In this document: in pieces, positions 25,892-36,829 of the stretch
Layout of the letters: the number at the start of each line of letters is the position of its first letter
Position numbering within the stretch: position 1 is the first letter of the stretch
Source: Vagococcus silagei
Lineage (GTDB): Bacteria > Bacillota > Bacilli > Lactobacillales > Vagococcaceae
Direction: 5' to 3'
Assembly (NCBI RefSeq): GCF_004795745.1
Contig: NZ_SDGV01000002.1
Span: 1 to 64,000 of the forward strand
DNA: 64,000 bases
Position numbers and translations under genes: made by a program
Notes under the pieces: generated by a model
Database searches by the model: none
Told to the model about the DNA's origin: nothing
The model's input: only the letters and a program-made list of their open reading frames with translations

Positions 25892-27313
25892 TTATTCTTT
25901 ACCATACCAATCGTAATGGAAGACACCTTCACGATCTTTTCTTAAATAGGTATGAGCACCAAAGTAATCACGTTGGGCTTGGATAATATTTGCCGGTAAA
26001 TCTTCAGTACGATATGAATCGTAATAAGCAATTGCTGAAGAAAATGTTGGACTTGGCACACCAGTCTGGACGGCTAATGATACGACATCACGGACAGCTG
26101 ATTGATATTCTGTCGTAATATTCATGAAGTACTCATCTAACATTAGATTTTTTAATTCTGGATTACGGTCATATGCATCAGTAATGTTTTGTAAGAACTG
26201 AGCACGAATGATACAACCAGCACGGAAAATTTTAGCAATTTCGCCATACTGTAAATCCCAATTATTTTCTTCACTCGCCATTCTCATTTGCGCAAAACCT
26301 TGAGCGTAACTCATAATTTTACTGAAATAAAGAGCTTTTCTGATTTTTTCAATCATTTCTTCTTTATTACCAGTGAATTTAGTTGTTTCTGGTTGAGGAA
26401 TAATTTTACTTGCAGCAACACGTTCGTCTTTTAATGCTGAAATATAACGAGCAAACACTGATTCAGTAATTAATGGTAATGGCGTACCTAAATCTAAAGC
26501 ATTTTGGCTTGTCCATTTACCTGTTCCTTTATTTCCAGCAGCATCTAGAATAACGTCTACTAAAGGTTTACCTGTACCTAAATCATCTTTTCTAGTTAAT
26601 AAATCTGCTGTAATTTCGATTAAGTAGCTATCTAATTCACCTTTATTCCATTCAGTGAAGATGTCTGCAACTTCTTCAACTGATAAATCAAGTACACGAG
26701 TTAAAATATCGTAAGCTTCTGCGATTAATTGCATGTCACCATATTCAATTCCGTTATGTACCATTTTTACGAAATGACCAGCCCCATTTGGTCCAATGTA
26801 TGTTACACATGGTTCACCGTCATTTGCTTTTGCTGCCATTTGTTCAAAGATTGGTTTGACCAAATCATAGGCTTCTTTTTGTCCACCAGGCATCATTGAA
26901 GGTCCTTTAAGTGCGCCCTCTTCTCCACCAGATACACCAGTTCCGATAAAATTAATGCCAGAACTTGCTAACGCTTCGTTACGTCTAATAGTATCTTTAA
27001 AGAATGTATTACCACCATCAATCAAGATATCACCTTTATCTAGATGTGGTAAAAGACTTTGAATTGTTAAATCCGTAGCTTCTCCAGCTTTAACCATCAA
27101 CATAATACGTCTTGGTTTTTCTAACGAATCGACTAATTCTTCAATTGTGTATGCAGGAAAAAGTTTTTTTCCAGGGTTTGCTTCAATTACATTGTTTATA
27201 CGCGCTTCTGAGCGGTTATATATTGAAACACTATAGCCTCTACTCTCAATATTAAGAGCTAAGTTACGCCCCATAACTCCCATTCCTACGACACCAATTT
27301 GTTGTTTACTCAT
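25892..27313 (-). CDS. gnd: 6-phosphogluconate dehydrogenase (decarboxylating)
   Basis: The enzyme has 473 residues from ATG 27313 (SD GAGGAGG, 7 nt away; a TTG at 27316 is too close). It has the Rossmann motif [16 protein letters not shown], the substrate region [21 protein letters not shown] with catalytic Lys in [19 protein letters not shown], and the C-terminal tail [17 protein letters not shown] that contacts the partner subunit. It oxidises 6-phosphogluconate to ribulose 5-phosphate with NADP+, in the oxidative pentose phosphate pathway. It has its own TATAAT at 27358-27363. Confidence 0.97.
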   Translation of the reverse strand: MSKQQIGVVGMGVMGRNLALNIESRGYSVSIYNRSEARINNVIEANPGKKLFPAYTIEELVDSLEKPRRIMLMVKAGEATDLTIQSLLPHLDKGDILIDGGNTFFKDTIRRNEALASSGINFIGTGVSGGEEGALKGPSMMPGGQKEAYDLVKPIFEQMAAKANDGEPCVTYIGPNGAGHFVKMVHNGIEYGDMQLIAEAYDILTRVLDLSVEEVADIFTEWNKGELDSYLIEITADLLTRKDDLGTGKPLVDVILDAAGNKGTGKWTSQNALDLGTPLPLITESVFARYISALKDERVAASKIIPQPETTKFTGNKEEMIEKIRKALYFSKIMSYAQGFAQMRMASEENNWDLQYGEIAKIFRAGCIIRAQFLQNITDAYDRNPELKNLMLDEYFMNITTEYQSAVRDVVSLAVQTGVPSPTFSSAIAYYDSYRTEDLPANIIQAQRDYFGAHTYLRKDREGVFHYDWYGKE

Positions 27314-27441
27314 CAATTGACCTCCTCAATTTACTCCGATAAAAAGTTATCTTCATCATTATAGCTTATTTTATATGAAAACTAAATCATTCTTTCTCAG
27401 GAATTGAGATATCATACGATAGGTCTCTTTTTTGTAAAAAA

Positions 27442-28365
27442 CTATTTAATAGATTCTTGTAAAGCTTTCAAGTTATCTTTCATCACAGAAATATAATCTT
27501 TGCCATCATCCCGGTCTTTATCTGACATGCTTTCTAAAGGATTTAAAACAGATAGTTTGGCACCCGTCGCATCAGAGATTGTTTTAGCCACTTTAGATGA
27601 TGCGCTGCTTTCGGTATAAATGACATTGATTTTTTCATTTTTTACAACATCTTCAATGACTTTTAACTCTTTTGGTGTTGGTTCTTGCTCAGGTGATAAA
27701 CCTGAAATGGCAATTTGTGTTAAACCGTACTCTCTAGCTAAATACGAAAAAGCCTGATGTTGCGTCACAAATTTTTTATTTGTAGCATTTTCTGTTGCTG
27801 AAACAAACTCTTGATTTAAATCATTCAGCTTTTTAGAATAATCGGCTGCATTTTTTTCGTATTCATCTTTTGATTTTTTATCAATTTTTTGTAATTCTTT
27901 CGCAATGGTATTCACTTCTTGACGTGCTAAGATTGGACTTAACCACACATGCGGATCAATCGCATGTTTATGACCGTCACCATGTTCATTATCACTTTCA
28001 GCTGCTTCCATAAAATCAATACCTTTACTTGCCTCAATAACCTTAACTTTTTTTGTATCTATTCCCTTAAGGACGTCTTTAACCCACGTTTCCATCTCAT
28101 TTGAATTGTAGATGAATACATCAGCTTCTTGAATCTTTGCCATGTCTTTCGCACTAGGCTCATAATCATGGGGTTCGACACCTGCTTCAATTAGTAAATC
28201 AACTTTTGCTTTGTCACCGACGACATTTTTTGTAAAATCATACATTGGATAAAAACTAGTCACAATTGATAATTGCTCTTTGTCCTTCCCCTCTTGTTTT
28301 GTTTCGTTCGCGGCACATCCGCCTAATAAAAAGATACTGGCAACTGCTAGTATAAGTTTTTTCAT
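27442..28365 (-). CDS. znuA: Zinc ABC transporter substrate-binding lipoprotein (ZnuA/AdcA-like)
   Basis: The 307-residue protein has a signal peptide with lipobox LLGGC (MKKLILAVASIFLLGGCAAN). The SBP_A9 fold carries metal-binding His residues in EPHDYEPSAKD, a His-rich loop (SDNEHGDGHKHAIDPHVWLSP), TQHQAFSYLAREYGL and the distal YTESSASSKVAKTI. The His-rich loop is diagnostic of zinc rather than manganese binding proteins. No permease or ATPase gene is adjacent, so it is an orphan here and must use a transporter encoded elsewhere. A Zur box sits at 28391-28406. Confidence 0.92.
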   Translation of the reverse strand: MKKLILAVASIFLLGGCAANETKQEGKDKEQLSIVTSFYPMYDFTKNVVGDKAKVDLLIEAGVEPHDYEPSAKDMAKIQEADVFIYNSNEMETWVKDVLKGIDTKKVKVIEASKGIDFMEAAESDNEHGDGHKHAIDPHVWLSPILARQEVNTIAKELQKIDKKSKDEYEKNAADYSKKLNDLNQEFVSATENATNKKFVTQHQAFSYLAREYGLTQIAISGLSPEQEPTPKELKVIEDVVKNEKINVIYTESSASSKVAKTISDATGAKLSVLNPLESMSDKDRDDGKDYISVMKDNLKALQESIK

Positions 28366-28390
28366 TATGTTTAGCTCCTTTATTCTTTAA

Positions 28391-28406
28391 TTCGTAATCA
28401 TTACAA
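28391..28406. promoter_or_regulatory. Zur box in the znuA promoter
   Basis: TTCGTAATCATTACAA matches the Bacillus-type Zur operator TCGTAATnATTACGA with a single change. It lies 26 bp upstream of the znuA start and would overlap the promoter, so repression by zinc-loaded Zur is expected. Confidence 0.75.
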
Positions 28407-28489
28407 TTTGCCTTCCTGCTAAATTGTAAACGAAACAGAAAAAAAATTCAAGACTTTCTTAAATAATTTTTCATATATTTCAATAAATC

Positions 28490-28532
28490 AAAAAAAATGG
28501 TTGAACCAGAGTCATACGACCTTGATTCAACC
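28490..28532 (-). terminator. Terminator of dnaJ
   Basis: Minus-strand arms GGTTGAATCA/TGGTTCAACC (one G-T pair) around a 13-nt loop and followed by eight T residues. Confidence 0.9.
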
Positions 28533-28548
28533 AATTTAATTTTATTCA

Positions 28549-29715
28549 TTATTTACGTTTTTTTTTGCCACCTGACGAAAAAGCATCTTTTACTTTATCG
28601 AAAAAACCTTCTTCTTGCTCAATCACAGCCTTGTTTCCACTAACTGCTCCAAATTCTCTCAATAAATCTTTTTGAGCATCTGAAAGGTTTGTTGGTGTTT
28701 CAACAATAACAGTTACATGTTGATCACCATTTGAATTACCTCTTAATTTTGGTGCTCCCTTACCTTTCAAGCGGAAAGTAGTACCTGTTTGCGTACCAGC
28801 TGGAATACGTAATTTAACACGACCATGCACTGTTGGTACTTCAATTTCATCACCTAAAGCTGCTTGGACAATTGAAATATCTTCTTTATAGTAAATTTCT
28901 GAACCTTCACGTTCAAAGACCGGACTATCTTCAACACGGAAAATAACATAAAGATCGCCATAAGGTCCACCATTATAACCAGCTTCACCTTGACCAGCAA
29001 GACGCATTTGTTGACCTGATTCAACACCAGCAGGAACATTTACTTTTACTGCATGGGATTTCATCATACGGCCAGACCCTGAACAAGTTGAACATTTATC
29101 TTTAATAATTTTTCCTGTACCAGAACACTCATCACACGCTTGGCGACTCATCATACGACCAAGTGGTGTTTGACGTTCCACATTAATTGAACCTGATCCA
29201 TGACATTTACCACATGTTTCTGGTTGCGTACCTGGTTTAGCACCGTTACCGTGACATGTTGAGCATTCGTCTTCGCGGTTAAAACGAATACTTTTTTCTA
29301 AACCAAAAATAGCTTCATTAAAAGTTAAATCAAGTGTATATTGTAAATCAGAACCTTGTCTTGGTGCATTTGTTGAGCTTTGACGAGAACCTCCGCCACC
29401 GCCGAAGAAAGATTCAAAGATATCTTCAAAACCGCCAAATCCTCCGCCACCAAAATCTTGGAAGCCACCAAATCCACCAGCACCAAAGTTTGGATCAGTG
29501 CTTGAATGACCATATTGGTCATAAGCTGCTCTTTTTTGAGGATCGCTTAAAATTTCAAAAGCTTCTGAAACCTCTTTAAATTTATCCTCAGCGTCAGCTT
29601 CTTTATTTATATCTGGATGGTATTGTTTTGATAATTTACGGTAGGCTTTTTTAATCTCAGCATCTGTCGCAGTTTTTGACACACCTAAGACTTCATAAAA
29701 ATCTCTTTTTGCCAT
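28549..29715 (-). CDS. dnaJ: Chaperone DnaJ
   Basis: The 388-residue type I Hsp40 has a J domain with HPD ([11 protein letters not shown]), a Gly/Phe-rich linker ([20 protein letters not shown]), four zinc CxxCxGxG repeats ([32 protein letters not shown]) and the two C-terminal β-domains. It delivers substrates to DnaK and stimulates its ATPase. A terminator separates it from dnaK, and an extended -10 (TGGTATGAT) lies upstream, so part of its expression may be independent. Confidence 0.98.
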   Translation of the reverse strand: MAKRDFYEVLGVSKTATDAEIKKAYRKLSKQYHPDINKEADAEDKFKEVSEAFEILSDPQKRAAYDQYGHSSTDPNFGAGGFGGFQDFGGGGFGGFEDIFESFFGGGGGSRQSSTNAPRQGSDLQYTLDLTFNEAIFGLEKSIRFNREDECSTCHGNGAKPGTQPETCGKCHGSGSINVERQTPLGRMMSRQACDECSGTGKIIKDKCSTCSGSGRMMKSHAVKVNVPAGVESGQQMRLAGQGEAGYNGGPYGDLYVIFRVEDSPVFEREGSEIYYKEDISIVQAALGDEIEVPTVHGRVKLRIPAGTQTGTTFRLKGKGAPKLRGNSNGDQHVTVIVETPTNLSDAQKDLLREFGAVSGNKAVIEQEEGFFDKVKDAFSSGGKKKRK

Positions 29716-29757
29716 TGGACGTCATCCCCCATCTTTTTTGTTCCTAGAACCTGTTAA

Positions 29758-29763
29758 ATCATA
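29758..29763 (-). promoter_or_regulatory. Possible dnaJ promoter (extended -10)
   Basis: Minus-strand TGGTATGAT located ~45 bp upstream of the dnaJ start and downstream of the dnaK terminator. No convincing -35 and no CIRCE element are visible here. Confidence 0.45.
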
Positions 29764-29806
29764 CCACAAAAACTAAACTTTAGGTACCATTACCCTTATT
29801 TTTCAT

Positions 29807-29842
29807 GAAAAGAAAAGCCAAAAGCACATTGCTTTGGCTTTT
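29807..29842 (-). terminator. Terminator behind dnaK
   Basis: Minus-strand arms AAAAGCCAAA/TTTGGCTTTT around a 10-nt loop, followed by CTTTTC. The short T-run suggests partial readthrough into dnaJ. Confidence 0.75.
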
Positions 29843-29863
29843 CAGTATCGTTAATTCATTTGA

Positions 29864-31720
<1,857 letters not shown>

Positions 31721-31735
31721 TTAATTTTTATATTT

Positions 31736-32287
31736 TTATTGTGCCACAATAACCATTGTTGGTCTAAGAACACGGTCATGTAATTTATATCCTTTTTGTA
31801 GCACATTAATAATCTCATCTGTTTTTTGATCATCTGTTGCAGGCATTGTTTGCACTGCTTGGTGCAGATTTGGATCAAAAATTTCGCCCATCGCTGGAAT
31901 TTCTTCAACGCTGACTTCATTTAAAGCGTGAACTAAGCTTTCACGAACCATCTCGATACCTTTTTTCATGCTTTCGCTATGTTCGTTATCAGCTTCAACT
32001 TCAAGCGCACGGTCTAAATTATCTAAGGCTGGTAATAAAGATTTAGCTAAATCTTGTGAGCGATATTTTGAAGCATCTTCACGTTCTTTTTTGTGACGAT
32101 TACGCATATTAGCTAATTCAGCTTGTGTTCTAAGGAATTTATCTTCCATCTCATCAAGAGCAGCTTTTAAGGCGTTAATTTCTTCCACTTCTGGAGAAAT
32201 CTCTACTTCCTCACTCTTTACCTCAGTTAATTCTTCATTGTTTACTTCTTCTTTAATTTCTTCTTTTGTCGATTCGTCTTTACTCAA
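31736..32287 (-). CDS. grpE: Nucleotide exchange factor GrpE
   Basis: The 183-residue protein has a Glu-rich disordered N-terminus, a long dimer coiled coil (EINALKAALDEMEDKFLRTQ..) and the β-wing ending IINVLQKGYKLHDRVLRPTMV. It releases ADP from DnaK. Eighteen bases separate it from hrcA. Confidence 0.98.
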   Translation of the reverse strand: MSKDESTKEEIKEEVNNEELTEVKSEEVEISPEVEEINALKAALDEMEDKFLRTQAELANMRNRHKKEREDASKYRSQDLAKSLLPALDNLDRALEVEADNEHSESMKKGIEMVRESLVHALNEVSVEEIPAMGEIFDPNLHQAVQTMPATDDQKTDEIINVLQKGYKLHDRVLRPTMVIVAQ

Positions 32288-32304
32288 AATCAGACCTCTC
32301 CTCT

Positions 32305-33357
32305 CTACCCGTTACTCGTATTCGAACTACCTAAGCTACGGTAATGTGACTCTAAATGATCCGATAGCTCTGTTTTAAACACATTTAAAAGTCCCATCAT
32401 CTTCGCATAAGACATGCTTGTTGGACCAAGTAAGGCGACAACACCATTGCCATGATCTGACACCTGGTAAGAAGCTGTTACCAAACTCATATTGGTTAGT
32501 AATTCATTGTTAATTTCATTACCAACTTTAATCTCAATTTCTGACTCGCCAGGTAAAATCAGTTCACTCAAGCGCTCAGTGTCAGTAAAAAGTGAATAAA
32601 TTGATTTAAATTCAGAAACATTTTCGAGTGATCCTGAATCTAGTAAATTCATCCCTCCACTTACATAAATTTGATCATCAAACACTTGATGGAATACATC
32701 CTCAAATAAAAGCAACATGTTTGAAGAATTTGTAAAATAACGCTGTAAAATAAGCGGTATTTCCGTTCTTAATTGATGATAAACAGTTAGTAAACTTTTA
32801 CCAATCAAGCGGTCATTAATGATATTGATCATTTTTTCAATATCACTGTCTGTCACTTCTTCTGGTACCGTAAATACTTGACTTTCAACATACCCCTTAT
32901 CCGTAACAATGATGGCAATCAATTGTCTTGAATTCAATGGAATAATCTTGAAACTTGTCAATTTACGATCTTTCACTTCAGGACCTAAAGAAAATGCAGT
33001 GTAGTTAGTTAAATCTGATAAGATTTTAGCTGAAACCTCAATAATTTCGTTTGTCGCACTATACTCTCGATTAAACAATTGACGAATTTTGTATTGTTCT
33101 TCAAAAGGTATAACACTTGGTTTCATCAAATTATCAATGTAGAAGCGATAGCCCTCTTCTGAGGGAATTCTTCCAGATGATGAATGAACCTTTTGAATTA
33201 AACCAAGATCTTCTAGTTTAACCAAATCATTGCGAATTGTAGCTGAACTTGCTTTAATACCATTTTTCATCAAGGTATTCGAACCTACAGGAAAACCTGT
33301 ATCCGTGTATAGATTGACCAATAAATTAAAGATAGCCAACTGCCTTTCACTTAGCAT
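32305..33357 (-). CDS. hrcA: Heat-inducible transcription repressor HrcA
   Basis: The start is ATG 33357 (MLSERQLAIFNLLVNLYTDTG, 350 residues) with SD AAGGTGAT; the upstream in-frame codons overlap the leader. It has an N-terminal winged helix (SNTLMKNGIKASSATIRNDLVKLEDLGLIQKVHSSSGRIPSEEGYRFYI) and a GAF-like dimer domain ending GPTSMSYAKMMGLL. It represses its own operon by binding CIRCE; activity depends on GroEL. Two CIRCE copies flank its promoter. Confidence 0.97.
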   Translation of the reverse strand: MLSERQLAIFNLLVNLYTDTGFPVGSNTLMKNGIKASSATIRNDLVKLEDLGLIQKVHSSSGRIPSEEGYRFYIDNLMKPSVIPFEEQYKIRQLFNREYSATNEIIEVSAKILSDLTNYTAFSLGPEVKDRKLTSFKIIPLNSRQLIAIIVTDKGYVESQVFTVPEEVTDSDIEKMINIINDRLIGKSLLTVYHQLRTEIPLILQRYFTNSSNMLLLFEDVFHQVFDDQIYVSGGMNLLDSGSLENVSEFKSIYSLFTDTERLSELILPGESEIEIKVGNEINNELLTNMSLVTASYQVSDHGNGVVALLGPTSMSYAKMMGLLNVFKTELSDHLESHYRSLGSSNTSNG

Positions 33358-33374
33358 TTCATCACCTTCTTCTT

Positions 33375-33401
33375 TTAGCACTCTGTTTTACCAAGTGCTA
33401 A
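33375..33401. promoter_or_regulatory. CIRCE element 1 (HrcA operator)
   Basis: TTAGCACTC-N9-AAGTGCTAA differs from the consensus TTAGCACTC-N9-GAGTGCTAA at one base. It lies 17 bp before the hrcA start, in the transcribed leader. Confidence 0.95.
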
Positions 33402-33412
33402 CTACAGTTAAT

Positions 33413-33441
33413 AATATACCAACTATTGAAAACAAAGTCAA
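33413..33441 (-). promoter_or_regulatory. hrcA-grpE-dnaK promoter
   Basis: Minus-strand TTGACT (33436-33441), 17-bp spacer, TATATT (33413-33418). It is bracketed by the two CIRCE sites. Confidence 0.85.
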
Positions 33442-33459
33442 TCATAAACCACTATTTTT

Positions 33460-33486
33460 TTAGCACTTGTTTACAACGACTGCTAA
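33460..33486. promoter_or_regulatory. CIRCE element 2 (degenerate), upstream of the promoter
   Basis: TTAGCACTT-N9-GACTGCTAA matches 16 of 18 conserved CIRCE positions and keeps the exact 9-bp spacer. Its centre is 85 bp upstream of CIRCE 1, just beyond the -35. Confidence 0.8.
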
Positions 33487-33555
33487 ATAAAAACTAAATC
33501 CTTATCAAATATAGGTTTTCAGCCTTAATATTTCCTTGATTTTCCCTAAAATACA

Positions 33556-33611
33556 CAAAAAAAATTTCAATTTTAACTGTATCTTCAAAAGAAATACAAT
33601 AAAAATTGAAA
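33556..33611 (-). terminator. Terminator of hemW
   Basis: Minus-strand arms TTTCAATTTT and AAAATTGAAA with an interrupted middle, followed by eight or nine T residues. It lies between hemW and the heat-shock promoter region. Confidence 0.75.
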
Positions 33612-33624
33612 CTCTTATACTTTA

Positions 33625-34761
33625 TTATTTAGTTAATAAAAACTGTTCAAAAACATCATTGCCAAGAATTAACCCTTTTTCAGTTAAAGCAAGATAATCT
33701 TGATTGTGCTTCAACAAACCTTTTTCTATTAAATGTTGCGTTGTAGCTCCGTACACTGAAGTAAAACTCTTGTTAAATTTTTCTTCAAAACGTGTCAGAG
33801 AAACACCTTCTAGTTTTCTTAGGCCCAAAAACATTTCCTCTTCCATTTGATGGTTAAGTGTTAAATGTTCTGACTCAATAACTGGTCGTTCATTTTCTCT
33901 TAAAGGTTTCAAGTAATGTTGAATTGGTCCATGATTTTTATAGCGAACGTCGCCTAAATAACCACTGGCACCCGCACCTAATCCATAATAATGCTCATTA
34001 TTCCAATAAACTAAATTATGTTGACTTTCGTACCCTTCGAGTGCAAAATTGCTGACTTCATATTGATGGCGACCACCTGCGGTCATGCGTTCAATCGCAC
34101 GCTCGAACATATCACCTTCAACATCGATACCTGGTAAATGTAAGCGACCTTGTCTTGCCCAATTATAAAACATGGTTTTATTTTCAAGAATTAATGAATA
34201 AAGCGAATAATGTGGTAAATCTAAAGCTAAAGCTTTATCTAAAGTATCTTCAAAGCTTTCCGTTGTTTGATTTGGTAAGGCGTAAATTAGATCAATACTC
34301 ACATTTTGAAAATCTGCCTTTTCAAAAAGTTTCATTGTATCAAAAACATCCTGCGCAGTATGCTTACGACCTATTTTTTTTAGCAAACGATTATCGAAGG
34401 TCTGAACTCCCATGGAAACACGATTTACACCATGGTTTTGCAACACTCTCAATTTATCAAGCGTTAAATCACCAGGGTTCGCTTCAACTGTAAACTCATT
34501 TTTTTCATCAAATGGTAAATGTTGACGTACTCCCTCCAATAAACGATCCAGTTGTTTAGCAGATAATGCGGTTGGCGTTCCTCCACCAATATAAATTGTT
34601 TCGGTATCATTTGATGGATAGGCTAATTTTGTTAAGCGAATCTCATTAATTAACGCTTCTATATATTCATCTACCGGTTGCCCTTCAATAAAGACTTTAT
34701 TAAAGTCGCAGTAAAAACAAATATGCTCACAAAATGGAATATGAATATAAGCTGATGTCAT
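33625..34761 (-). CDS. hemW: Radical SAM protein HemW (heme chaperone, HemN-like)
   Basis: From ATG 34761 (SD GAGGG) it has 378 residues. CEHICFYCDF contains the CxxxCxxC that binds the 4Fe-4S cluster; GGGTPTAL and ANPGDLT are SAM-contacting segments. It lacks the extra N-terminal Cys of true HemN. In Lactobacillales, which lack most heme synthesis, HemW is thought to deliver heme to enzymes. The frame starts one base after the ribF stop, so it is coupled to ribF. Confidence 0.93.
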   Translation of the reverse strand: MTSAYIHIPFCEHICFYCDFNKVFIEGQPVDEYIEALINEIRLTKLAYPSNDTETIYIGGGTPTALSAKQLDRLLEGVRQHLPFDEKNEFTVEANPGDLTLDKLRVLQNHGVNRVSMGVQTFDNRLLKKIGRKHTAQDVFDTMKLFEKADFQNVSIDLIYALPNQTTESFEDTLDKALALDLPHYSLYSLILENKTMFYNWARQGRLHLPGIDVEGDMFERAIERMTAGGRHQYEVSNFALEGYESQHNLVYWNNEHYYGLGAGASGYLGDVRYKNHGPIQHYLKPLRENERPVIESEHLTLNHQMEEEMFLGLRKLEGVSLTRFEEKFNKSFTSVYGATTQHLIEKGLLKHNQDYLALTEKGLILGNDVFEQFLLTK

Positions 34762-34762
34762 G

Positions 34763-35710
34763 TTATCCCTCAATCTTTCTAAAATAATCTTCCGTATTCA
34801 CCTGATCGGCTTTTAATTGCTCAATTAAACCTTCAATGCCATCAAATTTTTGTTCATCTCTTAAATAATGATGCCATTCGACTACAACATGCTCACCATA
34901 GATATCCTGATCAAAATCTAAAATATTGACTTCGATTGTCATCGGTCTATCTTTTTCAAAGGTAATATTATATCCAATTTGAGCCATGCCGAGATACCAC
35001 TTATGCGCTACTTTTATTTTGACGGCATAGACACCGCCTTTAGGTAACAACGAACTTGCGTCTGGCGCTACATTGGCTGTCGGAAATCCTAGTGTACGTC
35101 CACGTTTATCACCATGAACAACAATCCCATTAATTTGATAATGATAACCAAGATAATGAGCTACTCCTTCCATATCACCAGCAGACATCATTTGTCGAAT
35201 CATTGTTGAACTAATTTTTTCTGAGGCAGCTGTCTCTTTGGCAATTTCCATTATTTCAAAGCGATCTTGGGCGAAGGTAGGTAAAGTCTCCATGTTCGCA
35301 ATATCTTTTTTACCATACGTATAATCAAACCCTGCAACCGCAACTTTTGCGTGTAGACCGACGATATATTGATCTACAAATTCTTGTGGGCTTAGACAAG
35401 CAAACGCTGAGGTAAATTCAATCACATATAAGTAATCAACGCCTAAGCGTTCCATTTGAATTTTCTTTTGTTCGACAGTCGTTAAATATCTCAATTCACT
35501 CACTGCATTTTTTTTAAACACAACAGATGGGTGATGGTTAAACGTCATGACCGCTAATTTCAGGCCAAGTTCATCGGCTTTTTTCTTCGCAGTATTGATT
35601 ACCTTTTGGTGTCCACGGTGGACACCATCAAAAAATCCCAATGCGATGACAACATCATCGTCTGGAATTGCTTCACGAGAATACGGATGATGGATTTCAA
35701 TTGTTTTCAT
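34763..35710 (-). CDS. ribF: Bifunctional riboflavin kinase/FAD synthetase
   Basis: From ATG 35710 (SD AGGAG) the product is 315 residues. The N-terminal FAD synthetase (ALGFFDGVHRGHQKVI, AVAGFDYTYGKKD, ISSTMIRQMM) adenylates FMN. The C-terminal riboflavin kinase domain (GRTLGFPTANV...GVYAVKIK..IEVNILDFDQDIYGEHVVVEWHHYLRDEQKF) makes FMN. It sits 11 bp behind truB, the usual Firmicutes order. Confidence 0.97.
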   Translation of the reverse strand: MKTIEIHHPYSREAIPDDDVVIALGFFDGVHRGHQKVINTAKKKADELGLKLAVMTFNHHPSVVFKKNAVSELRYLTTVEQKKIQMERLGVDYLYVIEFTSAFACLSPQEFVDQYIVGLHAKVAVAGFDYTYGKKDIANMETLPTFAQDRFEIMEIAKETAASEKISSTMIRQMMSAGDMEGVAHYLGYHYQINGIVVHGDKRGRTLGFPTANVAPDASSLLPKGGVYAVKIKVAHKWYLGMAQIGYNITFEKDRPMTIEVNILDFDQDIYGEHVVVEWHHYLRDEQKFDGIEGLIEQLKADQVNTEDYFRKIEG

Positions 35711-35721
35711 TCTTAACACTC

Positions 35722-36645
35722 CTAGTCATTTCGAAAAACTTTTACCGGTTTTAATTTACCAGGTTTAGTCGGATGTAAATCATAGATTGAGATGGCTTGA
35801 TCTTGATAAGTCAATAATATCGGCCATTGACTTGCATCTTGAACTTGTACAAAATAATCGCTTGGAACCACCAAGCCATTTTTTATCTCTGCATATTCTG
35901 CCTCACTCATTGCTAGCTTCTCAAAAGATTCCAAGCCGTACTCTAATGGGAAGAAGATTTCATCCATTGTGTCTTCATCCATAGCTTGCTGTACTTCCTC
36001 TAAAGTTACACAGTCTTCTTTAGTAAATGATCCACTACCCGTCCTTGTTAAAGTTGACATATGTGCTTCGACGCCAAGTTCTTTACCCGTATCAACAGCT
36101 AAAGTTCTAACATAAGTTCCTTTACCGCATTCAACATCAAAAGACCACTTTTGGAGTTGTGCTTTTGCATCATACTCAACTTGACTGGTTCTTTTATAAT
36201 CATAAATTTGCGCTATGCGAATTGGTCGTTCGACAGTTTCGCCTTTTCTAGCATAATCATATAATCTACGTCCATTGACCTTAACCGCAGAATACATTGG
36301 CGGCTGTTGCTTAATTTCACCAATAAAACGTGCCATTGCTTCATCTATTTTTTCAGTTGAAAATGGGACTTCAATGGGTGTCCTTGTGACAACTTCTCCT
36401 GAGGCATCTTCTGTTTCCGTTGAAAAACCTAACGTCACCTCACCGAAATATGTTTTATTTGAGTCTTGCAAGTATTCGACCACTTTGGTTGCGCGACCCA
36501 CACATATTGGTAAAACCCCATCCACATCAGGGTCTAATGTCCCACTATGTCCAATTTTTTTTGTTCTTAAAATCTTTCTTAATTTAAATACACAATCGTG
36601 ACTTGTCATGCCACGAGGTTTCCATAAAGGAATAATACCTTCCAT
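35722..36645 (-). CDS. truB: tRNA pseudouridine-55 synthase TruB
   Basis: The 307-residue enzyme has MEGIIPLWKPRGMTSHDCV, the catalytic-Asp motif GHSGTLDPDVDGVLPICVGRATK and FDVECGKGTYVRTLA. It converts U55 of the T-loop to pseudouridine. Here it is separated from rbfA by a Gfo/Idh gene with its own terminator, whereas most relatives have them adjacent. Confidence 0.97.
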   Translation of the reverse strand: MEGIIPLWKPRGMTSHDCVFKLRKILRTKKIGHSGTLDPDVDGVLPICVGRATKVVEYLQDSNKTYFGEVTLGFSTETEDASGEVVTRTPIEVPFSTEKIDEAMARFIGEIKQQPPMYSAVKVNGRRLYDYARKGETVERPIRIAQIYDYKRTSQVEYDAKAQLQKWSFDVECGKGTYVRTLAVDTGKELGVEAHMSTLTRTGSGSFTKEDCVTLEEVQQAMDEDTMDEIFFPLEYGLESFEKLAMSEAEYAEIKNGLVVPSDYFVQVQDASQWPILLTYQDQAISIYDLHPTKPGKLKPVKVFRND

Positions 36646-36753
36646 TGTCTGATTCTCCTATTTTAAAAATATCTTTACCATTATAACACAGTTGAATCGT
36701 CACGTAAGTTTTTTGCACTCTGACAACAATAACCTAATGAATTTTGTTCAAAT

Positions 36754-36790
36754 AAAAAAACCAACACAGATTATTTTGATTGTGTTGGTT
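36754..36790 (-). terminator. Terminator of the Gfo/Idh oxidoreductase gene
   Basis: Minus-strand arms AACCAACACA/TGTGTTGGTT around a 12-nt loop, followed by seven T residues. Confidence 0.92.
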
Positions 36791-36829
36791 CGATGTTCTG
36801 CATGAGTCACATTTTTACATATTTGATGA

